Shown piece by piece: positions 1 through 5,806 of a stretch of 6,378 bases of DNA. The notes under the pieces were generated by a model that searched no databases, was not told where the DNA came from, and was given only the letters and a program-made list of their open reading frames with translations. The stretch is taken from contig QMMB01000206.1 of assembly GCA_003647035.1 (NCBI GenBank), positions 1 to 6,378 on the forward strand, in the 5' to 3' direction. Numbering within the stretch: position 1 is the first letter of the stretch; every line of letters starts with the position of its first letter. A program made the translations under genes and the position numbers. The stretch comes from Deltaproteobacteria bacterium (GTDB lineage Bacteria; Myxococcota_A; Polyangia; Polyangiales; Houyiibacteriaceae).

Positions 1-510
1 AATCGTTCGAATGGCAGCGTCCATCACCGCGTTGATCTTGTCCGACTTCACAAACCTCGCTCGCCATGTCTCGCGGGTCTCGCCATCGAGCGCCTCGGCG
101 CCCTCGGCGGTCATCGGCCCGGCGGGCGGGATCCGTTTGCGAACGCGCTTCAGATAGCTGAGCGCCCCCTGCATCTGAATGAGGTTGGGAACCGACATTG
201 AACGAATCGACCGCTTGTAGGTCGACACCTTCCCTTCGACCTCCAGCACTTTCTTCCCTTTGACGTACGTCGGAAACGTCGCGATCCCAAGCTCGTTCGC
301 AAGCGCATGCACACGCTTTTGCCCAGGCCCAATCCACTGCCCGCCAACATCAAACGTGCCCCGCCCGATCTGTTCGGTCCGCGTGCGCCCGCCGACACGG
401 TCCCGCGCCTCGATCACCCGTACGGACGCCCCCTGAGCACGAAGCCTACGCGCCGCACAAAGCCCCGACAGCCCGGCCCCCACAACCACGACATCCGCCC
501 GCTCGGTCAT
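1..510 (-). CDS. Flavin amine oxidase (monoamine oxidase-like), N-terminal 170 residues; runs off the left edge
   Basis: This is the N-terminal part of an FAD-dependent amine oxidase, a family that oxidatively deaminates amines to aldehydes with release of ammonia and hydrogen peroxide. It has no stop codon because it continues past base 1. The N-terminus carries a Rossmann FAD-binding strand with GAGLSG at residues 11-16, an acidic ribose-binding Glu at the end of the second strand (VIEAR, 32-36), then RVGGR (38-42). The signature GGQWIGPGQ (57-64 region), typical of flavin monoamine oxidases, follows, and then FPTYVKG (79-85). There is no signal peptide, so it is probably cytoplasmic. The ATG at 510 starts just before the first FAD strand, as usual for the family. 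It is 29 nt downstream of the lipoprotein gene on the same strand, with no clear ribosome binding site. The family call is firm; the substrate (polyamine, aromatic amine or amino acid) cannot be told from this part. A role in pilus function is not suggested. Confidence 0.9.
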   Translation of the reverse strand, partial: MTERADVVVVGAGLSGLCAARRLRAQGASVRVIEARDRVGGRTRTEQIGRGTFDVGGQWIGPGQKRVHALANELGIATFPTYVKGKKVLEVEGKVSTYKRSIRSMSVPNLIQMQGALSYLKRVRKRIPPAGPMTAEGAEALDGETRETWRARFVKSDKINAVMDAAIRTI

Positions 511-517
511 CCCGACG

Positions 518-547
518 GTTATAGTACGCGCAAGGGCGTCTACTCAA
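518..547 (-). promoter_or_regulatory. Possible sigma70-type promoter for the amine oxidase gene
   Basis: Reading the minus strand, TTGAGT (547-542) is followed after 18 nt by TATAAC (523-518). These resemble the -35 (TTGACA, four of six) and -10 (TATAAT, five of six) boxes. The -35 overlaps the stop codon of the upstream lipoprotein gene. A transcript starting 6-8 nt past the -10 would begin at or within 2 nt of the ATG at 510, giving a leaderless or nearly leaderless mRNA. This fits the absence of a recognisable Shine-Dalgarno there. The AT-rich patch stands out in GC-rich surroundings, but a short match like this can arise by chance. Confidence 0.35.
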
Positions 548-1208
548 TTTTGGTGATTCTCGGGCGTCGGTGCGTTCGGCGCCGCGGTTCGTTTCTGACC
601 TCGAAAGACTGCTCGAAAACGAAGATCTCCTCCGCGTCGGTCAGCGTGAAGAGCCGCGTCGGGAGCTGGGGTAGCAGGTGCGGGTGGTCCCGTGTGTCCA
701 GCACAACCTTAAAGTCCGTGCCGGCGGCATTGCGCCTAGAGAAGTGAGCAACGCCTAACCCATTGGTACGAGCGACAGACTCCCCGTTGAGAAGGACGGG
801 CAGATCGGGACCTTTCTCCGCTTTGATGACGAAGGCGGCGATTCGTTCCGTGGGCACGCACCGCAGCGTGATCTCCATGGGAGGCGGCTCGAACCCATCG
901 AGCCCTTCGAATCTCCGCAGCCTGAGAACCTTGGACTCGCTCGGAGCCGCGTGCCCTGCCGGGCACTGGTGCTGGATCATCAGTCGCTGCCCAGGCACGC
1001 CGCGGATCTTCGTCTGTACGATGCCGTTCGAATCACTCTCGCCCGCTGGGTCCCCATCCACGGTCACGCGAGCTCGGGGGAGCCGGACGCCGGGATCCGA
1101 TTCGACGACGAAGCTGACGGCGACCAGGCGTGTCGAGCGGACTGGCCCTTTGCACGAAGCGAGGACCAGTGCGCTCACCACGCTGAGCAAGCAGTAGCTC
1201 AGCGACAT
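540..1208 (-). CDS. Predicted lipoprotein with two repeated beta-rich (PEGA/Ig-like) segments, last gene of the Tad operon
   Basis: I do not recognise a named family. From the ATG at 1208 the product is 222 residues. It has a hydrophobic stretch and a lipobox LASC with the lipid-attachment Cys at 19, so it is probably anchored in the outer membrane or periplasm. The mature part seems to hold two related beta-rich segments, about 32-117 and 124-202. Each has a G..LP turn, then a short strand ending in DG or NG, an acidic or polar turn, and a second NG, as in PEGA or carboxypeptidase-regulatory-like folds. Cys82 and Cys117 could pair. The C-terminus is strongly basic (RRRTHRRPR). An in-frame ATG at 1241 would add 11 residues and give positive charge before the hydrophobic core, but would overlap the upstream gene by 43 nt; the 1208 start overlaps by 10 nt and has a weak GAG six bases upstream. 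It may be an outer-membrane accessory of the pilus machine, judged only from its place in the operon. Confidence 0.75.
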   Translation of the reverse strand: MSLSYCLLSVVSALVLASCKGPVRSTRLVAVSFVVESDPGVRLPRARVTVDGDPAGESDSNGIVQTKIRGVPGQRLMIQHQCPAGHAAPSESKVLRLRRFEGLDGFEPPPMEITLRCVPTERIAAFVIKAEKGPDLPVLLNGESVARTNGLGVAHFSRRNAAGTDFKVVLDTRDHPHLLPQLPTRLFTLTDAEEIFVFEQSFEVRNEPRRRTHRRPRITKIE

Positions 1209-1861
1209 GCCAGGCTCGCTGTCTCGGCCCGACCGGAGCATCCCAGTTTCGCTTCCAGAACGACCACGATATCTCGGAACGCGGCTTCGTGCGCAAAGAG
1301 GCCAGCGAGCACACGATACTGGGAGAGAGCGCGTTCGAAGTCATTCGACGCAATCAGGCTCGCCCCTCGACGCTCGGCATCCTCCCGGTCAGCGGGGCTC
1401 ACATCCTGGCGGGCCGGAGCGAGCATGGGTCCGGTGCCGGGCGGCGCCAACGCTGGCCCAGGCAACGCGGCGAAATCTTGTGAGCGCGTAGCGTACTGCC
1501 GTGCATTCATCTCGGTGATCATGTCGCGCAGCGCAGCCGCAGCCCGCCACTGCTGATAGGCCACCGAACCCAGGCCCATGACCACGGCAAGAACGATGAC
1601 AAAAGCGATGACAAAAACTCCGACCGGGCCTGCGCCCACTTCGATCGCCCTCCGCACTCGCCGGTGAAGCCTTGCGGGCGGAACTCGCCGCGACCCTCTC
1701 GGATCGTCAACGGCTCGATTCGGACGAGGAACTGGTGTGGGGGGCGAGAGCGCGCGACCGGAGCCCTCGAAGGGTGGGTCCGGGTCGGACAGCCGAATGG
1801 GATCGATGAGCGTCCTATCGTTGTCGATCTCTCGGATGAGTATCGTGGGCGGCTCACTCAT
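1199..1861 (-). CDS. Single-pass membrane protein with short TPR-like C-terminus
   Basis: No named family is recognised. The 220-residue product has three parts. Residues 1-75 are hydrophilic, rich in Pro and Arg, and probably disordered. Residues about 79-102 form one strong transmembrane helix preceded by many arginines (RLHRRVRR), which by the positive-inside rule puts the N-terminus in the cytoplasm. Residues 103-220 would be periplasmic, with a Pro/Ala linker (132-150) and a helical segment about 156-205 resembling one or two TPR motifs (ERALSQYRVLAGLF). Two cysteines near the end (208, 219) could form a disulfide. The start is fixed by an ATGA overlap with the stop of the upstream ATPase gene, although no strong ribosome binding site is visible, so translation probably depends on coupling. 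A bitopic protein next to a secretion ATPase could link cytoplasmic motor and periplasmic parts, but this is inference. Confidence 0.8.
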   Translation of the reverse strand: MSEPPTILIREIDNDRTLIDPIRLSDPDPPFEGSGRALSPPTPVPRPNRAVDDPRGSRRVPPARLHRRVRRAIEVGAGPVGVFVIAFVIVLAVVMGLGSVAYQQWRAAAALRDMITEMNARQYATRSQDFAALPGPALAPPGTGPMLAPARQDVSPADREDAERRGASLIASNDFERALSQYRVLAGLFAHEAAFRDIVVVLEAKLGCSGRAETASLACR

Positions 1862-2856
1862 TCCGCGCTCGCAAAGCTCTCCGAGCGTTCAAAGGAGTGG
1901 GTCAACCGATAGCCAGTGTCCCGGTCGTAGCCGCGAACTTCGCTGATGTGCGTCACGCGGCGCGAGCCGTCGGGGAGGCGAGACACTTGCACGATCGTGT
2001 CGATAGCCGAGGCGATCTGGGTCCGCAGAAGATCGATCGGCACGGCGACGTCACCCATCAGTGCCATGGTCTCCAATCGGTTCAGTGTGTCGATCGGAAG
2101 CGTGGCGTGGACTGTCGAAAGGCACCCACGGTGGCCCGATGTCATCGCTTGAATCAGGTCGAGCGCTTCGCCGCCGCGAATCTCGCCGATCACGATTCTG
2201 TCCGGGCGCATGCGGAGCGTGGCTCTCAGGAGCTCGCGGATCGTGACCCCACCCTTCCCCCGGGCGTCCGCGGGTTGCGCCTCGAGGTGGACGACGTGAG
2301 GCAGTCCGAGCTGGAGCTCCTGGGAATCTTCGATGACGACCACGCGCTGATCGTTCGGCGCAAGCGACGCCAATGCATTGAGTAGAGACGTCTTGCCCGA
2401 GCCACTCCCACCAGCGACGACCACGTTGTCCTTTCTGGCGAGAATCTCCCGAAGAAGGCCTGCCGTCGCCGGGCAAGCCGATCCAAGACCGACGAGCCGA
2501 TCCAAGGTCAATCGCTCTCGGCGAAATCGCCTGATGCAGACGACGGGCCCCGACGTGGCAGCCGGCGGAATGATCGCTTCGACCCGCGAACCATCCGGCA
2601 GCCTCGCCTCCAAGATCGGCTGCCGTGCGCTGAGCTCCCGACCCACGAACTGAGAGAGGTTTCGGAGCGCGGACATCAGCGCGTGCTCCGACGCGAACTC
2701 GTGTCCCGTGAGGTGCAGGCGTCCTCGCTTCTCGACGTAGATCTCGTCGTGGCCATTGATCATGATTTCGCTGACCTCGTCGCCCTCCAAAAACGGGGCG
2801 ACCGGAGCGAATAGCGAGGCCACGGTTTGCTCGAATACGTAGCGCGGAATGCTCAC
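1858..2856 (-). CDS. Second CpaF/VirB11-type secretion ATPase (complete, short form)
   Basis: This is a type II/IV secretion system ATPase, a hexameric cytoplasmic motor that couples ATP hydrolysis to pilin or substrate movement through a membrane platform. All landmarks are present in its 332 residues: an N-terminal domain with EVSEIMINGHDEIYVE (27-42), Walker A GGSGSGKT (149-156), Asp box VVIEDSQEL (173-181), Walker B region RPDRIVIGEIRGGEA (217-231) and His box GHRGCLSTVHA (241-251). It looks catalytically intact. It is shorter than usual CpaF proteins, lacking a long N-terminal extension, and only 25 residues follow the HISEV strand. The GTG start at 2856 overlaps the stop of the TPR lipoprotein gene (GTGA) and has an excellent AGGAGG just upstream. 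It is a diverged paralogue of the ATPase at the right edge, not a recent copy: the motifs align, but spacing and many residues differ. A second motor in one Tad operon is unusual; it might drive retraction or another substrate. The family call is very secure, the role is not. Confidence 0.93.
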   Translation of the reverse strand: MSIPRYVFEQTVASLFAPVAPFLEGDEVSEIMINGHDEIYVEKRGRLHLTGHEFASEHALMSALRNLSQFVGRELSARQPILEARLPDGSRVEAIIPPAATSGPVVCIRRFRRERLTLDRLVGLGSACPATAGLLREILARKDNVVVAGGSGSGKTSLLNALASLAPNDQRVVVIEDSQELQLGLPHVVHLEAQPADARGKGGVTIRELLRATLRMRPDRIVIGEIRGGEALDLIQAMTSGHRGCLSTVHATLPIDTLNRLETMALMGDVAVPIDLLRTQIASAIDTIVQVSRLPDGSRRVTHISEVRGYDRDTGYRLTHSFERSESFASAE

Positions 2857-3548
2857 GGCACCTCCTCCTCGCTCCCATCGAGCGAGAAAGACGACGGTAA
2901 GAGCCTAGGACCCATCGAAGCGGCGACGACCTGGGCGAGGAGCGAGCGCACCTCGGCGGCATGAGGCCCCTCGGGGTTCAACCGCAGGTACTCCCGGAGG
3001 TGCTGTCTCGCGCGTTCTTGGTCCGCGTGACGGTCACGATAGAGCATCGCGAGCCGGTAGTGAGGCAACGGCATGAGTGGCTCCGCTCCCACGATCCGTT
3101 CCAACTCGGACTGGGCACGCACCACATCACCGAGCGCCTCGTAGATCGTTGCGACGACGAACCGAAGAGCCCAGTCGCCGGGGTGGTCGCGAAGGTAAGT
3201 GCTGGCGTGACCAAGAGCCGATTGGTAACGGCTCGCCGCCACGCAGACCCGCACGAGCCAGTAGACCACGGTCGCTTCGTCGTGACCGCGCTGGCGTGCC
3301 GCGCTCAGGTACTGTTCGGCGCGAAGCAGATCGCCGGCGCGCGCGTGGGAGGCCGCCAAGAAGATGAGATCGTCCACGGTCACCGCCGACAACTCGGCCT
3401 GCAGGTTGGGCCTCGTGTGCAGGGTGGCGTGGTGACATCCGCTAACGATCTCAAAGCATCCGAGAAGCAGCACGCCGAGCCCAAGGCTACGGTGCGGTGC
3501 GCGCCTTGACCATGACTCGCCCGATGATCTCGCTGAGCCATTCGACAT
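2853..3548 (-). CDS. TadD-like TPR lipoprotein
   Basis: The 231-residue product has an Arg-containing N-terminus, a hydrophobic core (about 21-36) and two possible lipobox cysteines: C31 (LLLGC) and C38 (IVSGC). The second fits the lipobox better. About four tetratricopeptide repeats fill residues 58-192; the clearest is the last (HYRLAMLYRDR...LREYLRLNP), and the third has VVATIYEALGD. TPRs form helical protein-binding scaffolds. In Tad systems the TadD lipoprotein carries TPRs and is needed for pilus assembly, probably with the outer-membrane complex; size, lipobox and operon position all fit. The ATG at 3548 is preceded at 7 nt by GGAGG, which supports it although it overlaps the upstream gene by 62 nt. 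A later GTG (codon 26) would destroy the signal peptide. The tail is acidic (SEEEVP), and its codons double as the ribosome binding site of the next gene. Calling it tadD outright would need a homology comparison, because other TPR lipoproteins look alike. Confidence 0.85.
   Translation of the reverse strand: MSNGSARSSGESWSRRAPHRSLGLGVLLLGCFEIVSGCHHATLHTRPNLQAELSAVTVDDLIFLAASHARAGDLLRAEQYLSAARQRGHDEATVVYWLVRVCVAASRYQSALGHASTYLRDHPGDWALRFVVATIYEALGDVVRAQSELERIVGAEPLMPLPHYRLAMLYRDRHADQERARQHLREYLRLNPEGPHAAEVRSLLAQVVAASMGPRLLPSSFSLDGSEEEVP
2861..2869 (-). promoter_or_regulatory. Strong Shine-Dalgarno for the second ATPase gene
   Basis: The minus strand reads GAGGAGGAGGTGCC directly before the GTG at 2856. 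It offers two overlapping AGGAGG matches to the 16S rRNA tail, with spacings of 4 and 7 nt. The site lies within the last codons of the upstream TPR gene, encoding its Glu-Glu-Glu-Val-Pro end. It supports the GTG start, and suggests that this ATPase is translated efficiently and not only by coupling. Confidence 0.8.
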
Positions 3549-4038
3549 ACTCGTGCCTCCCGATGTGATCGGTTAAAAGAAGCAACCGACGGATTTCAGT
3601 GAGCGCGACCGACCATCGTTCCCGCTCGAGCGCGTTCAAGAGATTGAGCCGTGCCGCCGCGTAGTCCGTGTTCACCCGGGCCGCGAGCGCTGCGCCGGCA
3701 CGACGCGCCCGGTGTACCCCGACGTCATCGCCCGCAGCCCGATAGCAGGATTCGGCCTCGAGGTAGCGCCGTACGGCACGAACGCCGTCGCGCGGATCAT
3801 ACGCGTATCGGTCCGTCCGCAGGCGCGCGAGCTCCTCCGTTCTTCGACCGTTCGCAAAGGCGTTGCCCTCGGCGGGGCAGCTTGCCTCCTCGACGAATAG
3901 CTTCGGATGCGCGTCGAAGGGGCGATGGACCGCGACCCGGGTTTCGCGCGCGCTGAGCCGCCAGCCAAGCACCGCCAGTGTGAGCAGGATGACGAGCGCG
4001 ACCGCGCCCTTGCCCCCATTTGCAAGCCCTGCGGTCAT
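3487..4038 (-). CDS. Membrane-anchored helical (TPR-like) protein of the Tad operon
   Basis: No named family is recognised. The 183-residue product begins with a short polar stretch and one hydrophobic helix (about 11-29), followed by Arg residues. With no lipobox at its end, this is either an uncleaved inner-membrane anchor or a signal peptide. Cys54 and Cys99 lie in the remainder. From about residue 65 to 178 the chain is predicted by eye to be almost all helix with a TPR-like rhythm: RYLEAESCYRAAGD (91-104), AAARLNLLNALERERW (127-142), and ALTEIRRLLLLTDHIGRHEYVEWL. It starts with an ATGA overlap on the tadC stop, with AGGAGG 12 nt upstream, a little far for an ideal site. Its place between tadC and the TadD-like gene suggests a structural partner of the pilus base. 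A degenerate TPR protein is the best description. Confidence 0.78.
   Translation of the reverse strand: MTAGLANGGKGAVALVILLTLAVLGWRLSARETRVAVHRPFDAHPKLFVEEASCPAEGNAFANGRRTEELARLRTDRYAYDPRDGVRAVRRYLEAESCYRAAGDDVGVHRARRAGAALAARVNTDYAAARLNLLNALERERWSVALTEIRRLLLLTDHIGRHEYVEWLSEIIGRVMVKARTAP
3556..3560 (-). promoter_or_regulatory. Shine-Dalgarno that fixes the TPR lipoprotein start
   Basis: The minus strand shows GGAGG 7 nt before the ATG at 3548, inside the coding region of the upstream membrane protein. It is the main reason to accept a start that overlaps the previous gene by 62 nt. It also implies independent initiation by ribosomes rather than simple stop-start coupling at this junction. Confidence 0.7.
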
Positions 4039-4949
4039 GCCGGCCCGAAGCCTCCTGTCATGAAGCGAACCACGACTGGACCGAGAAGGAGGACGATCAC
4101 GCAGAGAAAGATGAGCGTCATCGGGCCGAGAAGCATGAGAGCAGCTTCCGCGGCGGTCTCTTCTGCTGCGATGCTTCGCCGCAGGCGTTGCGTTTGCGCC
4201 TGAATGGTCAGCACGCTCGCGAGCGGACTCCCCTTGGCCTCGGCCTGAACGACGCTGTTGACGAACTCGCGAACCTGATCGGTCGGAACGCGCATTGCGA
4301 AGGCCTCCATCGCGCTCCGTCGAGTGTGTCCGAGGTCGAGCTCCTGAAGCACGCGACTGAATTCTTCAATCACCGGGTCGTTCGGGTCAGCAGCGCTATC
4401 GGCAATCCGTCGGAGCGCCCCGGGGAAATCGAGACCGGCGCCCATGCACATCGCGGCAAGCTCCACCGAGCCCGCGAGCCCGCGGCTGACACTTCGCGCT
4501 CGCGCCTGAGCCACCGCCAACAGCCTAAACCAAGGCGCGACGAGCCCGAGACAGAGGGCGCACACCGCTAGCAGCCGGGGCAACATCAGGACACGGCAGA
4601 CGAGGAGCCCAACGATGCCCAGCCCGACGCCGCAGACCATGCACATCGCCATCAACTCGTCTTCGGACAACCCCAGATACTCACCGGCACGAACGAGCGC
4701 ACGACGCAATCGCGTTCGGACACGCTGCAAGGGGAAGGCCGCCAGCCACCCGGCCAGGACACGCACCAGCGGCTCGACCACCCCGAATGACCCCCGGCGA
4801 CGAAGCGCATTGGCCCGTTTGAGGCCTCGCGTGCCCAGGGTCGGGCGGACGGCAGCGGGTGTCATCGAGAGGTGGAAGACGAGCGACGAGAGCCCCACTA
4901 GCACCATGATGAACGACAACGCGAGCAGAAGGCTCAACCAGGCAGTCAC
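4035..4949 (-). CDS. tadC: TadC-like Flp pilus platform protein (type II secretion F family)
   Basis: TadC and TadB are polytopic inner-membrane proteins that form the platform on which the CpaF ATPase acts to polymerise or retract pilin. This 304-residue protein has a hydrophobic N-terminal helix (5-26), a cytoplasmic stretch rich in basic residues (35-90) and two close helices (about 100-120 and 122-147). The conserved F domain with its long helical hairpin (about 155-265) follows, and a last helix at 270-297. Recognisable pieces are SVELAAMCMGAGLDFPGAL (161-179) and the segment around VNSVVQAEAKGSPLASVL (230-247), which matches the usual G(S/T)P(L/I) turn of TadC. The start is a GTG at 4949 overlapping the tadB stop (GTGA), with GAGGG 7 nt upstream; a longer reading back to 5090 only shadows tadB. 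Size and order, directly after tadB, are typical. Assignment as tadC rather than a second tadB rests on order and the sequence pieces above. Confidence 0.9.
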   Translation of the reverse strand: MTAWLSLLLALSFIMVLVGLSSLVFHLSMTPAAVRPTLGTRGLKRANALRRRGSFGVVEPLVRVLAGWLAAFPLQRVRTRLRRALVRAGEYLGLSEDELMAMCMVCGVGLGIVGLLVCRVLMLPRLLAVCALCLGLVAPWFRLLAVAQARARSVSRGLAGSVELAAMCMGAGLDFPGALRRIADSAADPNDPVIEEFSRVLQELDLGHTRRSAMEAFAMRVPTDQVREFVNSVVQAEAKGSPLASVLTIQAQTQRLRRSIAAEETAAEAALMLLGPMTLIFLCVIVLLLGPVVVRFMTGGFGPA

Positions 4950-5806
4950 AGATCGGCCCTCGCGATGTGATGAGCCCAGAACGTCGCGAACGCCCAGACG
5001 AGCGCGCAGGCACCGAGTATCGCCCGACCAATCGCATGAATCAGCATCGGGTCGAACCACGACCCGTCCAGCCACGCGATGATGACGCAAAGCACGAACG
5101 GCACCGAAGCGAGAACCAGAACTTGCCCACGCCCCTCGGCGGTCTTGGTCCGGAGCACACCTTCGAGCCGAGCCGCTTCACGCAAAGCTGCGGCTGCGCG
5201 CTCCAACGTTCGTGACAGGTCGCCGCCCGTTTGCCTCGCCACGACGATCGTGGTGAGCGCTCCCGAGATCACCGTGCTGTCGACCCGTCGGGAGAGCGCG
5301 TGGATCGCGCGATCGAGGGGCGCTCCGAGACGAAGCTCTTTGACGAGGAGATCGATCTCTTCGCTGAACGGCTTCGGAACCAACGCCACGGTCGACGCAA
5401 TGGCTTCCCCGACTGAAGAAGTGGCCTTCAGCGCATTCGCAAGCATCAGCAACCAAGTGTCGAGTTGACGCTCGAGCTGAGCAACGCGTGCCATGTGGCG
5501 CTTCCACAACAGCCATGGGGGAGCCACGGCCGCAACCAACCCAAGGAGGGCGAAGACAGGACTGCGCGTCAGCGCGAGCATCGCAAGAGCGGCGACACAC
5601 GACAGGATCTGTGCCCGGGCGAGCCGCGCGCCGCGGTACCGCATCAGGAGGAAGCTGCAATGGGTGTCTAGACGAGCAGAATAGACTCGGAACGAGCGGT
5701 CGAGCAGGCCGCCCTCTACCCGAAGGAGCAAGTACGTGAGGGCAGCGCATCCGCCGACGGCCAACCCACCGCACAGAAGGATCGATGCGAACGGCCCGAG
5801 GCTCAC
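4946..5806 (-). CDS. tadB: TadB-like Flp pilus platform protein (type II secretion F family)
   Basis: This is the first of the two inner-membrane platform proteins of the Tad machine. Its 286 residues contain an N-terminal helix (about 6-28), a pair of helices (66-101), a cytoplasmic F domain (about 115-225) and two C-terminal helices (227-246 and 260-279). The F domain shows LERQLDTWLLMLANALKA (111-128), then a long helical hairpin with TTIVVARQTGGDLSRTLE (185-202), the most conserved feature of TadB (RQTGG.L...LE). KTAEGRGQ (221-228) is equivalent to the usual alteration of (T/S)AEGR before the last helices. The GTG at 5806 overlaps the cpaF stop (GTGA) and has GGGGAG 5 nt upstream. The open frame continues back to 6223, but that part overlaps conserved cpaF sequence and has no membrane or F-domain character, so the long form is rejected. 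Confidence 0.93.
   Translation of the reverse strand: MSLGPFASILLCGGLAVGGCAALTYLLLRVEGGLLDRSFRVYSARLDTHCSFLLMRYRGARLARAQILSCVAALAMLALTRSPVFALLGLVAAVAPPWLLWKRHMARVAQLERQLDTWLLMLANALKATSSVGEAIASTVALVPKPFSEEIDLLVKELRLGAPLDRAIHALSRRVDSTVISGALTTIVVARQTGGDLSRTLERAAAALREAARLEGVLRTKTAEGRGQVLVLASVPFVLCVIIAWLDGSWFDPMLIHAIGRAILGACALVWAFATFWAHHIARADL

Noticed and set aside
307..747. A 146-residue plus-strand open frame over the gap between the lipoprotein and the amine oxidase.
   Set aside because: It is antisense to the FAD-binding region of the amine oxidase and the lipoprotein's C-terminus, with no recognisable domain.
1209..1241. The upstream ATG (1241) as the start of the terminal lipoprotein.
   Set aside because: It remains possible because it adds positive charge to the signal peptide, but it gives a longer overlap and a poorly spaced ribosome binding site, so the 1208 ATG was preferred.
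951..1556. A 201-residue plus-strand open frame across the end of the operon.
   Set aside because: It runs antisense to two supported genes and its composition (Arg/Ala/Ser-rich) is that of a shadow of GC-rich coding sequence; no motif or ribosome binding site supports it.
2051..2962. A 303-residue minus-strand open frame.
   Set aside because: It overlaps the second ATPase gene, whose frame carries all catalytic motifs; the alternative frame is Arg/Ser/Gly-rich without recognisable domains, as expected for GC-rich shadow frames.
4020..4571. A 183-residue plus-strand open frame over tadC.
   Set aside because: It is antisense to the conserved F domain of tadC and shows no family features of its own.
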